From: Myxococcales bacterium
Lineage (GTDB): Bacteria; Myxococcota_A; Polyangia; Polyangiales; JADJMO01
Length of the DNA: 64,000 bases
Reading direction: 5' to 3'
NCBI GenBank assembly: GCA_016709545.1
Contig: JADJMO010000001.1
Span: forward strand, 1-64,000
Made by a program: the position numbers and the translations under genes. This document shows, piece by piece, positions 20,701 through 30,141 of this stretch. Positions within the stretch are counted from its first letter, which is position 1; each line of letters begins with the position of its first letter. Under the pieces are notes generated by a model. It was given only the letters and a program-made list of their open reading frames with translations. It was not told the DNA's origin and did no database searches.

Positions 20701-23700
20701 CGCGCGCTCAGCGTGCGCGAGGGGCAGGCCGGGTTCTTCACCACTGAGGAGCTCGCCAAGTCGGCGGGCATCCTGTGGTCGCCCGAGACGTCGAAGCCCG
20801 AGCCGGGGGGCCGCGTGGACCCGCCCCGCAAGCGCACCCACGCGAGCTTCGAGAAGGAGCAGCTCCGCGCCTTCGCCGACCACGGGAACGCCCACGCCTG
20901 CTTCGGCCCCGGCTTCGAGCGCGCCGCGACGCACACGCGCACGCCGGCGATCCCCGGCGGCCGCATGCTGTTCCTCGATCGGGTCACCCATTTCGACCCC
21001 GAGGGCGGACCGTGGAAGCGCGGCTACCTGCGGGCGACGCAGGCGATCCACCCCGACGACTGGTTCTTCGAGGGGCACTTCAAGAACGACCCGTGCATGC
21101 CCGGCACCCTCATGTTCGACGGGTGCCTCGCCACGATGGCGTTCTACCTCGCAGCGCTCGGCTACACCCTCGACAAGGACGGCTACCGCTTCGAGCCGAT
21201 CCCCGAGGAGGAGTACAAGCTCAAGTGCCGCGGCCAGGTGATCCCCACCTCGAAGGAGCTCGTCTACGAGGTGTTCGTCGAGGAGGTGCACGACGGCGAC
21301 GAGCCGCGCCTCTACGCCGACCTGCTCTGCACCGTCGACGGCCTCGGCGCGTTCCACGCGCGCCGCGTGGGCCTGCGGCTCGTGCCCGACTGGCCCCTCA
21401 CCAGCATGGCGAAGCCGCCCGTGGACGACCGCGCGGTGGCCTCGGTCGACGGGCTGCCGCTCGACTTCCGCTCGCTCCTCGCCTGCGCGTGGGGCCAGCC
21501 CTCGACCGCGTTCGGCCCGCGCTACGCGCGCTTCGACGGCACCCGCCGTGTGCCGCGCCTGCCGGGACCGCCGTACCACTACGTCACCCGCGTGGTCTCC
21601 TACGAGGGCGAGCCGTTCGCCTGCAAGCCGGGCGCGGCGGTGGAGGTCGAGTACGACGTGCCGCCCGACGCCTGGTACTTCGGCGAAGGCGGGGCCGAGG
21701 CCATGCCGTTCTCGGTGCTCCTCGAGGCCGCGCTGCAGCCCTGCGGCTGGCTCGCGAGCTTCGTCGGCTCGACGCTCACGGTCGACGGCGACCTCCTCTT
21801 CCGCAACCTCGACGGCAAGGGCGTGATCTTCGACGAGGTGCGCCGCGACGCCGGCGTGCTGCGCACGCGCGCCAGGATCGTCAACGTGTCGCCGGCCTCG
21901 GGCATGCTGATCGAGTCGTTCGAGGTGGAGTGCTTCGTCGGCGACCGCCTGGTGTTCAAGACGGGCTCTGCCTTCGGCTTCTTCCCGAAGGAGGCGCTCG
22001 AGAACCAGATCGGCCTGCCCACCTCGGCCGAGCAGCGCGCGGCGTTCGACGCGACCAGCGACTACTTCGTCGACCTGCGCCCCGAGCCGGCCCGCTACCT
22101 GCGGGGGCCGGCGCGCCTCGCCGCGCCCATGCTGCGCATGATCGATCGGGTCACGCGGTTCGAGGCCGAAGGCGGCAAGAAGGGCCTCGGCCTCGTGCGC
22201 GCCGACATGGACGTCGACCCCCACGCGTGGTTCTTCAAGGCGCACTTCTTCCAGGATCCGGTGCAGCCGGGGTCGCTCGGCGTGGAGGCCATGCGCCAGA
22301 CGCTCGCCTTCGCCATGCTCGAGCTCGGGCTCGACGCCGACATCCCGCGCGCGCGGTTCCTCCCGCTCGAGAGCCGCAAGGTCGGCGAGGGCGTGACCGA
22401 GACCCCGGAGCTCGTCTGGAAGTACCGCGGTCAGGTGGTGCCCGAGAGCCAGCGCGTGACGATCACGATGGAGATCGTCGACCGCGGGCGCGATGCGCGC
22501 GGCAGCTACGCGCGCGCCGAGGCCTCGCTGTGGGTCGACGGCAAGCGCATCTACGAGGCGCGCGGCCTCGGTCTGCGGATCGTCGCGTCCGACGACAGCG
22601 AGGAGGTCCTCGACCTCGCGCGCGACGCCTGGCTCCGCGACCACTGCCCCACGTTCGTGCTCCCGGCGCTCCCCATGATGTCGGTGGTCGATCGTCTGGC
22701 TGGCGCGGCGATGGCGCACGGCCTCGGCCTGCCGCTCACCCTCGAGAACGTGCAGATCAAGCGCTGGATCACCCTCGATCCCACGGCGCGTCTGCGCACC
22801 GAGGTCACGCCGCGCGACGACGGCTCGCTCGCGGTCTCGCTGCTCGTGTTCCGCAGCGCGCGCGACCCGAAGCTCTCGCGCTTCGAGGTGGCCGCCACCG
22901 GCATCGCGTGGCAGCGAGCCGCCGCACCGACGCCGATCCCCGCCCTGGTCGAGGGGCGCCCGACCGAGAACCCGTACGAGACAGGGGAGCTGTTCCACGG
23001 GCCTGCGTTCCAGCTGCTCCGTTCGCGCACCCTCGGGGAGAACGGTGGCGCGGCGGTGCTCGACGCCGGGGCGGGCGCGGTGCCGTACGGCACCCTGCAC
23101 CAGGCGCTGCTCGACGCGGCGACCCACGCCATCCCGCACGACCGCCTGCACCTGCTCTCCGACCTGATCGGCGAGGACAAGGTCGCGTATCCCTACCGGA
23201 TCGCCTCGTTCGTGGTGCACGCGCCGCTGCCGCGCACGGGGGAGGTGCGCTGCGAGGCGCGCTTCGTCGGCTTCGACGGCGACGACCGCTTCCCGACCTT
23301 CGACCTCGCGCTCGAGGCCCAAGGCGTGCGCCTCTGCGACGTGCGCCTCGTCGAGATCCTCATGCCCAAGGGCTCGCTCGGCGCCGCGTCGGGGCGCGCG
23401 CGGAGGAGCTTCCTGCAGGACCGCGCGTTCGTGCCGGGCCTGTCCCTCTCCGACCACGAGGGCCCGGAGACGACGCTGTCCGACGCCACGGTGGCCGCCA
23501 GCGACTGGCTGCCCGGCACGATCGCGCGCATCTACGGCCTCGGCACGACCGATGATCGCACCCGCGACATCGCGCAGAAGGAGCACGTGGCCCGCCACGC
23601 CGAGGTGCATCCCTCGACGGTGGTGCTCGTGCCCGAGCCCCACGCTCCCTCGGCGCCGCTCCAGCGCTTCGTCCTCGACACCGTGCGCGACCAGGACGGC

Positions 23701-24666
23701 GTGCGGGTGCGCGATCGCGTGGCCCCGCGGCTCGACCTCGGCCCCGTGCGCCGGTTCTGGACCGAGCGCTTCGGCCTCTCGGGCTGGCCCGTCGAGGACC
23801 TGTGCTTCGGCCTCGCGCAGCGGTTCGTCGCCGACGTGCGGCTCGCCGACCCCGCGGCGTTCCGCGCGGTCGCGGGGCAGAGCGTGCTGTACGTGGCCAA
23901 CCACCAGACCGGCATCGAGTCGATCCTGTTCTCGGTGCTGATCTCGGCGCTCGCCGGCACGACGACGATGACCCTCGCCAAGGCCGAGCACCGCGACACG
24001 TGGCTCGGTCGCATGCTGCGCCTGTGGTTCTCGTACCCGGGCGCGCACGATCCGGGGGTGATCGCGCACTTCGATCGCAAGGACTCGGCCTCGCTCCTCA
24101 CCATCCTCGAGGACCTCGCGCGGTCCATGCGCACCGAGCACAAGAGCCTGCTCGTGCACGTCGAGGGCACCCGCGCGCTCGGCTGCCGGGCGCCGGTCGC
24201 GACGATGAGCGGCACCTTCGTGGATCTGGCGCTCGCCCTGGGCGCGCCGGTCGTGCCGGTGCGCTTCTCGGGCGGCCTCCCAATCACCGCCGGCGCCGAG
24301 CGGCTCGAGTTCCCGGTCGGGATGGGCCAGCAGACCTACCACGTGGGCGCGCCGATCCTGCCGGCGGAGCTCGCGGCGCTCACCTACAAGGCGCGCATCG
24401 ACCGCCTGGTCTCGGCGATCAACGGGCTCGGGGGGGACCCGGCCGAAGAGGTGCCGCACACCCCCGACGAGGCCTTCGCCGCGAAGGCGCACGCCTTCGA
24501 GCGCGAGGACGTGTCGGCGCCGCACGCGGTGCTCCGCGCCGTGCTCGAGGAGTGCCCCGATCCCTCGGCGGTCACGCGGAAGATCCTCGCGCGCGACACC
24601 GCCGATCTGGGGCCCGAGCGCGCGTTCGCGCAGGCGTTCGAGGCGCTGCTCTTCGGAGCGCGGTGA
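17757..24666 (+). CDS. pfa3: PUFA synthase Pfa3: KS-CLF-DH-DH-PS-DH-AGPAT, KS core deleted and frame broken
   Basis: Domain order: an N-terminal KS piece (17757-18293); KS C-terminus (18298-18700) with ECHATGTQVGDAAE and MGHPLSVAG; a chain-length factor (about 18760-19700) with SVSAEELSG, Glu in place of the KS Cys; a linker; four hot-dog segments (about 20220-22590) forming two double-hot-dog dehydratases, of which segments 2 (WFFEGHFKNDPCMPG, 21061) and 4 (WFFKAHFFQDPVQPG, 22228) keep the catalytic His; a PS-DH-like region (22600-23370); and a 1-acylglycerol-3-phosphate acyltransferase (about 23740-24480) with NHQTGIE (23899) and VEGTR (24160). The AGPAT fusion is the hallmark of myxobacterial Pfa3. 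At 18290-18298 the sequence jumps from LDAA to GQIRAM in another frame: about 110 residues, including the active Cys, are absent. As read it cannot be translated whole. Confidence 0.88.
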
Positions 24667-25331
24667 TCGAGGCGTTCGTCTTCGACCCGCGCGCGATCTC
24701 GGAGGACGCCCTCCTCGAGCGCGGGGGCGACTGGCTCGATCCGAGCGAGCGGGCGCGCTACCAGCGCTTCTCGCACGCGCTCTCGGCGCACGTGTACCTC
24801 GCGACCCGGGTCGTCGTGCGCACCGTGCTCTCGCGCGCGCTCGGGGTCGCGCCGGCTGCGCTCGCCTTCGACCGCGACGCCCTCGGCCGACCCACGCTGC
24901 GCGACCACGCTCTCTCTTTCAGCCTCGCCAACGGGCCGAGCTTCGTCCTCTGCACCGTCGCGCCGACGCCCCATGGGGTGGACGCCGAGCCGCTCGACCG
25001 CGCCGAGGCGCTGCTCGGGATGCAGAGCACCATCTACTCCGACGACGAGCGCGCCCACCTCGCGCGGTGCGCCGAGCCGCGCGCCGACGCGGTGCTCCTG
25101 TGGACGCTGAAGGAGGCCTACCTGAAGGCGCGTGGCATCGGGCTCCGCGTCGATCCGCGGCTCGTGGCGTTCGCCCTGGGCGAGGGCGGCGCGACGCTCG
25201 CGCTCGCTCCGCCGCTGGTCGCCGACGCCGCGGTCGACCGCTTCCAGCCGCTCGCCTTCGAAGGCCACCTCGGGGCGGTGGCCGGTCCGACCGGCGAGGC
25301 GCTCGCGACCCCACGCTGGATCGAGCTGTGA
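24663..25331 (+). CDS. Sfp-type 4'-phosphopantetheinyl transferase
   Basis: Transfers phosphopantetheine from CoA to the Ser of ACPs, presumably Ser1185 and Ser1301 of Pfa2. The GTG start at 24663 overlaps the pfa3 stop (GTGA), so translation is coupled. Family motifs are present: GVDAEPLDR (Mg-binding) and WTLKEAYLKARGIGL (the KEA motif). Length (222 aa) is normal. It is the last gene of the pfa operon. Having its own activator makes the cluster self-contained. Confidence 0.92.
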   Translation: MIEAFVFDPRAISEDALLERGGDWLDPSERARYQRFSHALSAHVYLATRVVVRTVLSRALGVAPAALAFDRDALGRPTLRDHALSFSLANGPSFVLCTVAPTPHGVDAEPLDRAEALLGMQSTIYSDDERAHLARCAEPRADAVLLWTLKEAYLKARGIGLRVDPRLVAFALGEGGATLALAPPLVADAAVDRFQPLAFEGHLGAVAGPTGEALATPRWIEL

Positions 25332-25363
25332 CGAGATCCAGCGACCTCCGTGCCTGCTTGGCG

Positions 25364-25369
25364 TACCAT
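25364..25369 (+). promoter_or_regulatory. -10-like hexamer TACCAT
   Basis: Eight nt before the ATG at 25378, separating the TLDc gene from the pfa operon transcriptionally. Confidence 0.3.
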
Positions 25370-25377
25370 GCACGGCG

Positions 25378-26001
25378 ATGCGTCTGCCGTCGCTTGCCCT
25401 CCTCGTGATCGCCGCGAGCGTGGCCCCCGATGCCGCGTCCGAGCCGGTCGTCGTCCCGCCGACCTACATCCCCGGCATGCCCGGCTCCACCCTGGTGAAC
25501 GCGACCGACGCCACGCTGATCAACACGTGGATCGGCACCCCGGGGCAGCGCTGGCGGCGGTGCTACTCGAAGGCGGCCGACGGTCCCACCTCGGTGGCGT
25601 TCCACAAGAACTGCGACGGGCAGGGGCCCTCGGTCACCGTCGCGCGGCTCTCCAGCGGCCGGGTGATCGGCGCCTACGCGTCGAAGTCATGGGCGTCGGT
25701 CGGCAACTGGATGGGCGACGAGGCCACGTTCCTGTTCTCGCTCACCTACCGGTTCAAGCACGGCTACATCGGAAAGCTCCCGAGCTACACGCAGTACAGC
25801 GCCACCAACTACGGGCCCACGTTCGGCGGAGGCCACGACTGGCACGTGAACGGCGCGATCGACGGCGGCTACTGCTACATCGGCTACACGTTCGAGTGCC
25901 GCATCGGCACCAACGGCGGCGTCGACACCGTGTGCCGCAACGACTTCTGCGGCAGCTACTCGGAGTGGAAGATCGACGACCTCGAGGTCTGGGTGCACTG
26001 A
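25378..26001 (+). CDS. Secreted TLDc-domain protein
   Basis: A signal peptide (MRLPSLALLVIAASVAPDAAS) is followed by a domain filling the rest of the 207 residues. The pattern is that of the TLDc fold: a polar start (WRRCYSKAADGPTSVAFHKNCDGQGP), VIGAYASKSWASVG, ATFLFSLTYRFKH, TFGGGHDWHVNG, and an acidic strand at the C-terminus (WKIDDLEVWVH). TLDc domains are best known from eukaryotic OXR1/NCOA7, where some bind V-ATPase. A signal-peptide-bearing bacterial version must act outside the cytoplasm. Its task is unknown. Six Cys in the mature part could form disulfides. The domain call is from pattern recognition only. Confidence 0.65.
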   Translation: MRLPSLALLVIAASVAPDAASEPVVVPPTYIPGMPGSTLVNATDATLINTWIGTPGQRWRRCYSKAADGPTSVAFHKNCDGQGPSVTVARLSSGRVIGAYASKSWASVGNWMGDEATFLFSLTYRFKHGYIGKLPSYTQYSATNYGPTFGGGHDWHVNGAIDGGYCYIGYTFECRIGTNGGVDTVCRNDFCGSYSEWKIDDLEVWVH

Positions 26002-26010
26002 CCCGAGGGC

Positions 26011-27825
26011 TCACTTCACGGGCGTCGTCACCTTCGGCCAGAGCGGCTTGTCCTGCTCGTCGAGATCGAAGCGGAACGTGGTGGGCTCGGGGCGCGCCGC
26101 GAGCAGGTAGACCCGTGAGTCGGCGCCACCGGTCGCGATCGGATCGCGCCCCGCGCGCTCGAGGCGAGCCCCGCCGCCGCGCGGCGCGATCGCGACGACG
26201 CAGCCGGCTTGCAGCAGCGCCTGCACCAGCGCGCTCGCGTCCGGCGCGCTCGTCTTCTCGGCGACCAACAGGTTTCCCTTCGCGTCGAGCCCGAGGGCGA
26301 GGTCGAGCGTCGGAGGGAGCGTCAGCGCCTTGCCGGCGACGATGAGCGGAGGCGCCTCGAGGCTGTACCGCGAAGGCGGGACCGGCGTCCCCGGCGCGGC
26401 GATCCCGAGCCGTCCCCGCGCGTCGACGAACAGCGTCGCGGCCCCCGACGCCGGCTTGCTGCGCTGCGCGCCGTCGAGCACGAGGCCGAGCGGCGCCTCC
26501 TTGGTCGCGACCCCGAGCCGCAGCGCGGCGAGCACCCGCGCCGCGTCGTCGCTCGAGACCGGTGCGGGCGCGCTGGTCTCGAACAGCCGCTTGCCGCTGG
26601 GATCGAGCTCGGCGTGTCCGCCGACGAGCACGGCCCGGAGGCGGCGCGCGTCGAACCGCGTGACGCGGACCGCGCCCGTGGTCTGCACGGTGATCGAAGG
26701 CGCCCAGGCGGGCGCCGGTTGCGGCTGGCCGTCGGCCGCGAACCCCAGGGCCAGCGGCTCGCGCAGGGTCGCGTAGAAGAACTCCTTGGGGCTCGGGGCG
26801 TGGACGTACCGCGTGTGGGCGACGCCCATCGCCATCGAGAGCGCCTCGCTCTTGCCCTTCTCGTATTTGGCGTCGTCCCACGACATGAACACGAACCCCA
26901 CGTGGTAGAGGTTCATGTCGAGGTGCAGGCCGTAGTCGCACCCGGCCTTCTTCATGCCGCTGCCGAGGTCGTGCGGGTCGAGCTCGTTGCCCCACAGGTA
27001 GAGCACGTGCCCGCCCTTGGTGCGGCACAGCCCCGCGCGCTTGGCGCGCTGGCCCACCTGCTTGCCGGTCGCGAGGATGCCTCCCCACTTGGGGCGCTTG
27101 CGCGGATCGATCTCGTCGCCGTCGACCAGCGGGTCCAGGTTCTGGCGCAGCGAGCGCACGTCGGGCGGGGTCTGCATCTTCGGGCCCCAGGTGCCGAAGC
27201 CGAGTCGGCCGTCGTCGAACATCAGGAGCGACGCCACGTCGGGGACCGGCGGCTGGAACTCGCGGCGCCGGATGCTCATGCCCCACTTGCCCTGATCGAA
27301 GCGGAACCCGCCGTTCCACGCGGCCACAACCCGCTTGGCGACGGCGGCCTCGCGCGGGAGCTTGCCCCCGGCGCGCGGCCACTTGCCCGCGGTCTTCTCG
27401 TCGGGCGGGAACGGCCCCTCTACGCCGATCGCCATGTCGAGCTCCAGCTGGCGCGCGTCCATCGCGACCACCTCGACCTTCGCGGCACGGGCCGGATCGG
27501 GCCGCACGAAGCCCGTGTAGAACGTGGGCGGCGCGCCCTCGATGGTGTGCAGCCAGTCGCGCTGCCACGGGGCCCACTCGCCCTCCTTGGGCGCGGGCTT
27601 GTCGCCCTCGACCGACATCTTCGGGGGTGGCCAGGCGTGGTCGTCGAGCGCGCCGATCTGGGTCGTGCTGGTGGCGCCGTACGCGGGCTCGGTCGGCGAT
27701 GGGGTGGCCGCGTCCGTGCCCTTGCCGACGGTCGCGGCCTTTGCCGTGAGGGGCCCTTGTTCGCGCGGGGGCGCGGGCGCACACGTGGCGAGCAGGAGCG
27801 GCGAGGCGAGGAGCGCGCGGCGCAT
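26011..27825 (-). CDS. Exported NAGPA-like (phosphodiester glycosidase) lipoprotein
   Basis: MRRALLASPLLLATC is a lipoprotein-type signal; the mature part is about 590 residues. The central third resembles the phosphodiester-glycosidase (NAGPA) fold: VVAAWNGGFRFDQG, then GGILATGKQVGQRAKRAGLCRTKGG, then a Cys-Asp region before LHLDMNLYHVGFVF, which occupies the place of the family's LDGGGS motif. Because that motif is altered here, activity is uncertain. A C-terminal regulatory-looking half (LGVATKEAPLGLVLDG...) has no clear match. The stop is 9 nt from the convergent TLDc gene. TAGGCT lies 8 nt before the ATG. Confidence 0.5.
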   Translation of the reverse strand: MRRALLASPLLLATCAPAPPREQGPLTAKAATVGKGTDAATPSPTEPAYGATSTTQIGALDDHAWPPPKMSVEGDKPAPKEGEWAPWQRDWLHTIEGAPPTFYTGFVRPDPARAAKVEVVAMDARQLELDMAIGVEGPFPPDEKTAGKWPRAGGKLPREAAVAKRVVAAWNGGFRFDQGKWGMSIRRREFQPPVPDVASLLMFDDGRLGFGTWGPKMQTPPDVRSLRQNLDPLVDGDEIDPRKRPKWGGILATGKQVGQRAKRAGLCRTKGGHVLYLWGNELDPHDLGSGMKKAGCDYGLHLDMNLYHVGFVFMSWDDAKYEKGKSEALSMAMGVAHTRYVHAPSPKEFFYATLREPLALGFAADGQPQPAPAWAPSITVQTTGAVRVTRFDARRLRAVLVGGHAELDPSGKRLFETSAPAPVSSDDAARVLAALRLGVATKEAPLGLVLDGAQRSKPASGAATLFVDARGRLGIAAPGTPVPPSRYSLEAPPLIVAGKALTLPPTLDLALGLDAKGNLLVAEKTSAPDASALVQALLQAGCVVAIAPRGGGARLERAGRDPIATGGADSRVYLLAARPEPTTFRFDLDEQDKPLWPKVTTPVK

Positions 27826-27833
27826 GTCCGACC

Positions 27834-27839
27834 AGCCTA
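27834..27839 (-). promoter_or_regulatory. -10 hexamer TAGGCT (minus strand)
   Basis: Eight nt before the ATG at 27825 and downstream of the hairpin that ends the SPFH operon. Confidence 0.4.
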
Positions 27840-27841
27840 GT

Positions 27842-27861
27842 CGAAGCAGGCGCCCGCTTCG
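27842..27861 (-). terminator. Hairpin after the SPFH genes
   Basis: CGAAGC (27842-27847) pairs with GCTTCG (27856-27861) over an 8-nt GC-rich loop, one base beyond the SPFH stop codon. There is no U-tract, so termination strength is uncertain. Confidence 0.35.
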
Positions 27862-27862
27862 T

Positions 27863-28747
27863 TCACTTCTGCTGCGCGGCCACCAGGGCGGCGATCCCGT
27901 CCCCCGCCGGCAGCAGGGTGATCTCGGCCTGGCTCTCGAGCAGGCGCTGGGTCTCGAGCACCTCGAAGGTGGCGGCGGCGACGCGGGGGTGCTGCTGCAG
28001 CTGGCGCAGGGCCTCGCCGACGATCTTCGGGCGCAACGCGGCGGCCTTGGCGAACTCGATCGCCGCCTCGCGCTCCGCGGTGCCGCGGATCAGGTTCACC
28101 TGGTTGGCGCCGTCCTGCTGGATCGCGCTGGTCACCTGGCGGAGCCGGTTGACCACCTTCTCCTGGATCTGGCGCACCATCGCGCCGTCGCGGAAGTGCA
28201 CCTTGCGGATGTACACGCTCCCGAGCTTGAAGCCCCACTCGTGCGATTTCGGCGACACCTCGTTGCGCACCAGCATGCTCATGGCGTGACGGGTCTCGAG
28301 CATGTCGGACAGGCGCATGTTGGAGAGCGCCCGCACCGCCGAGGAGCCGACGTTCGCGCGCAGCGAGCCGCGCGGGTCGGCGTTCTTGAACAGGTACGCC
28401 TCGGCGTCGTCGACGTACATCTCGTACCAGATGCCGATGCCCATCGGCGCCCCCTCCTCGGAGTTCACCGGCTGGCTCCGCAGGTACTCCTGGGTGAGCG
28501 AGAGATCGAGCACCACCCGGCGCCCGAACGCGCGCACGAGCAGCGCGCCGAGGCCGAGCTTGCCCGGCAAGAAGTGCAGGCCGGGCTCCGCGATCACGCC
28601 GAGCACCTGCCCGAACAGGATGAACACATGGGTCTCGCGCTCCTCGACCGTGGTGTAGAGCCCGAAGAAGCGCGCGATGGCGAGCAGCAGCGGCACGCCG
28701 ACCATGAGCGCGAGGAAGGTGACGAGGGCGACGACGAGGATGGTCAT
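27863..28747 (-). CDS. SPFH/band-7 membrane protein (HflC-like)
   Basis: An N-terminal membrane helix (TILVVALVTFLALMVGVPLLLAI) is followed by an SPFH domain (YTTVEERETHVFILFG...EPGLHFLPGK) and a helical C-terminus (REAAIEFAKAAALRPKIVGEALRQL). 294 residues. The ATG overlaps the upstream SPFH stop (ATGA), so the two proteins are made together and probably form a hetero-oligomeric cage in the membrane, as HflK/HflC or prohibitins do. No FtsH or NfeD gene is adjacent. The substrate is unknown. Confidence 0.75.
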   Translation of the reverse strand: MTILVVALVTFLALMVGVPLLLAIARFFGLYTTVEERETHVFILFGQVLGVIAEPGLHFLPGKLGLGALLVRAFGRRVVLDLSLTQEYLRSQPVNSEEGAPMGIGIWYEMYVDDAEAYLFKNADPRGSLRANVGSSAVRALSNMRLSDMLETRHAMSMLVRNEVSPKSHEWGFKLGSVYIRKVHFRDGAMVRQIQEKVVNRLRQVTSAIQQDGANQVNLIRGTAEREAAIEFAKAAALRPKIVGEALRQLQQHPRVAAATFEVLETQRLLESQAEITLLPAGDGIAALVAAQQK

Positions 28748-29805
28748 CGGTCACCTCCTCCGAACTTGGCAGCAAGTGGCAGCAAGACGCGACGAGCCCT
28801 GGCGAGCAGCCCGAGCCGCAGGTTCTTGATGTAGGCCTCGAGGGTGCCAGGGCCCGCGGCGTCCAGCTGGGCGAGCTCCTCGGCCAGCGCGCGCAGCGGC
28901 TCGACCTCCGTCTGCACGCGGAGGGTCTCGATCTCGACCGCGCGCCGCGACTGCACGATGCGCTGGTCGGCGGAGGCCTGGGCGAGGCTGATCTCGGAGG
29001 AGACGTGGTTGTGGGCGGTGTTGATCGCCGCGAGCGCCGACTCCACCTCGTCGGGCGGGTCGATGCGGGTGATCAGGCAGGCGTCGAGGGTGATGCCGTA
29101 CCGCGCCGCCGAGCTCGCGCAGTCGGCCTCCATGCGGTCGTTGAGGTCGCGGAGGTTCTTGCGCAGGTCGTTGATCGAGATGCCCTGCGCGGCGGCGAAG
29201 TCTCCGTCGGCCTTGTGCGGCGCCTCGAAGCCCGCGATGCGCTGGCGCAGCACCGACACGAAGTACCCCATGACGTGAGAGATCGCGTGGCGGACCCCGA
29301 AGAGGTAGGCGTAGAGGTTCTGCTCCGAGACGCGGAAGCGGATCTGCCCGCTGATGCGCGTGTCGAGGTGGTCCTTGGTGACGGCCTCGATGCGCTGCCC
29401 GCCCTCGTTGGCCTCGGGGTGCTCCGGATCCCAGGCGAGGCTCGTCGTGGTGGTCGCCACGCTGACCTTGTGGATCTCCTCCCAGGGCCACTTGAAGTAG
29501 GGCCCGCCGGGGGGGATCACCACGACCTGCGGGTAGACGTATCGCTCGCGTTCGTCGGGCCGCAGGCCGCTCGCGAGCGGGAGCTCCAGGGTGGTCGCGT
29601 CCTCGCGCACGCGCTGGGCGCGACCGAACACGGTCTTCACGGCGCGTTCGCTCTGGTCGACGGTGTAGAGCCCGCGCAGCACGACGCGCACGAGGAGCCA
29701 CACCACGATGCCGAGCAGGATCCCCGGCACGAGCGCGCTCTCGAGGTGATCGAAGAGCGCATCGGCGCCTTGCGGCGCGGGCTTGGAGAGGAGCGAGGCG
29801 AACAT
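28744..29805 (-). CDS. SPFH/band-7 membrane protein (HflK-like)
   Basis: 353 residues. An N-terminal segment with one membrane helix (LVPGILLGIVVWLLVRVVL) precedes YTVDQSERAVKTVFGRAQ, the typical start of an HflK-like SPFH domain, including PGGPYFKWPWEEIHKV. A coiled-coil-prone region follows (HNHVSSEISLAQASADQRIVQSRRAVEIETLRVQTEVEPL). TAGCAT is 6 nt before the ATG at 29805. First gene of a two-gene operon. Confidence 0.75.
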   Translation of the reverse strand: MFASLLSKPAPQGADALFDHLESALVPGILLGIVVWLLVRVVLRGLYTVDQSERAVKTVFGRAQRVREDATTLELPLASGLRPDERERYVYPQVVVIPPGGPYFKWPWEEIHKVSVATTTTSLAWDPEHPEANEGGQRIEAVTKDHLDTRISGQIRFRVSEQNLYAYLFGVRHAISHVMGYFVSVLRQRIAGFEAPHKADGDFAAAQGISINDLRKNLRDLNDRMEADCASSAARYGITLDACLITRIDPPDEVESALAAINTAHNHVSSEISLAQASADQRIVQSRRAVEIETLRVQTEVEPLRALAEELAQLDAAGPGTLEAYIKNLRLGLLARARRVLLPLAAKFGGGDR

Positions 29806-29841
29806 GGGGGGATGCTACGCCCGAAGGGGCCGCGGTAGACT

Positions 29842-30129
29842 ATGGTCTTGGACGCGCACGAGACCCACCGCCTCGCAGAGCTGCAACGGCTGGCCGAGGC
29901 TTGCCTCGCCACCGAGACGCCGAGTGCTGCGCTGGCGCACGAGGTGGCCGCGCTCGCGCTGTCGCTCGTCGGGCGTCGCCGAGGTGCAAAGGCGGGACCA
30001 CCCTACCGCACGAAGCACGAGAGCCCCGATCCCACCGCGGCCATGCTGGTCGCGCTCGAGCGGTGCGAGGCCGAACGCGATGCCCTGCGCGCCGAGCTCG
30101 CGACCCTGCGCAGGAAGCCGGGGGCATGA
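29842..30129 (+). CDS. Small helical protein of unknown function
   Basis: 95 residues, Ala/Leu/Glu-rich and predicted mostly helical, with a basic, Pro-containing middle (GRRRGAKAGPPYRTKHESPDP) and a C-terminal coil (ALERCEAERDALRAELATLRRK). TAGACT abuts the ATG, so translation may start at the TTG two codons later. It is divergent from the SPFH operon and ends 12 nt from a convergent lipoprotein gene. No family recognised. Confidence 0.45.
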   Translation: MVLDAHETHRLAELQRLAEACLATETPSAALAHEVAALALSLVGRRRGAKAGPPYRTKHESPDPTAAMLVALERCEAERDALRAELATLRRKPGA

Positions 30130-30141
30130 CGATGCAGCGCG

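Noticed and set aside
18277..24525. A 2,082-codon open frame on the minus strand opposite pfa3
   Set aside because: Arg/His/Ala-rich shadow of a high-GC gene; the plus strand carries clear catalytic motifs along its length.
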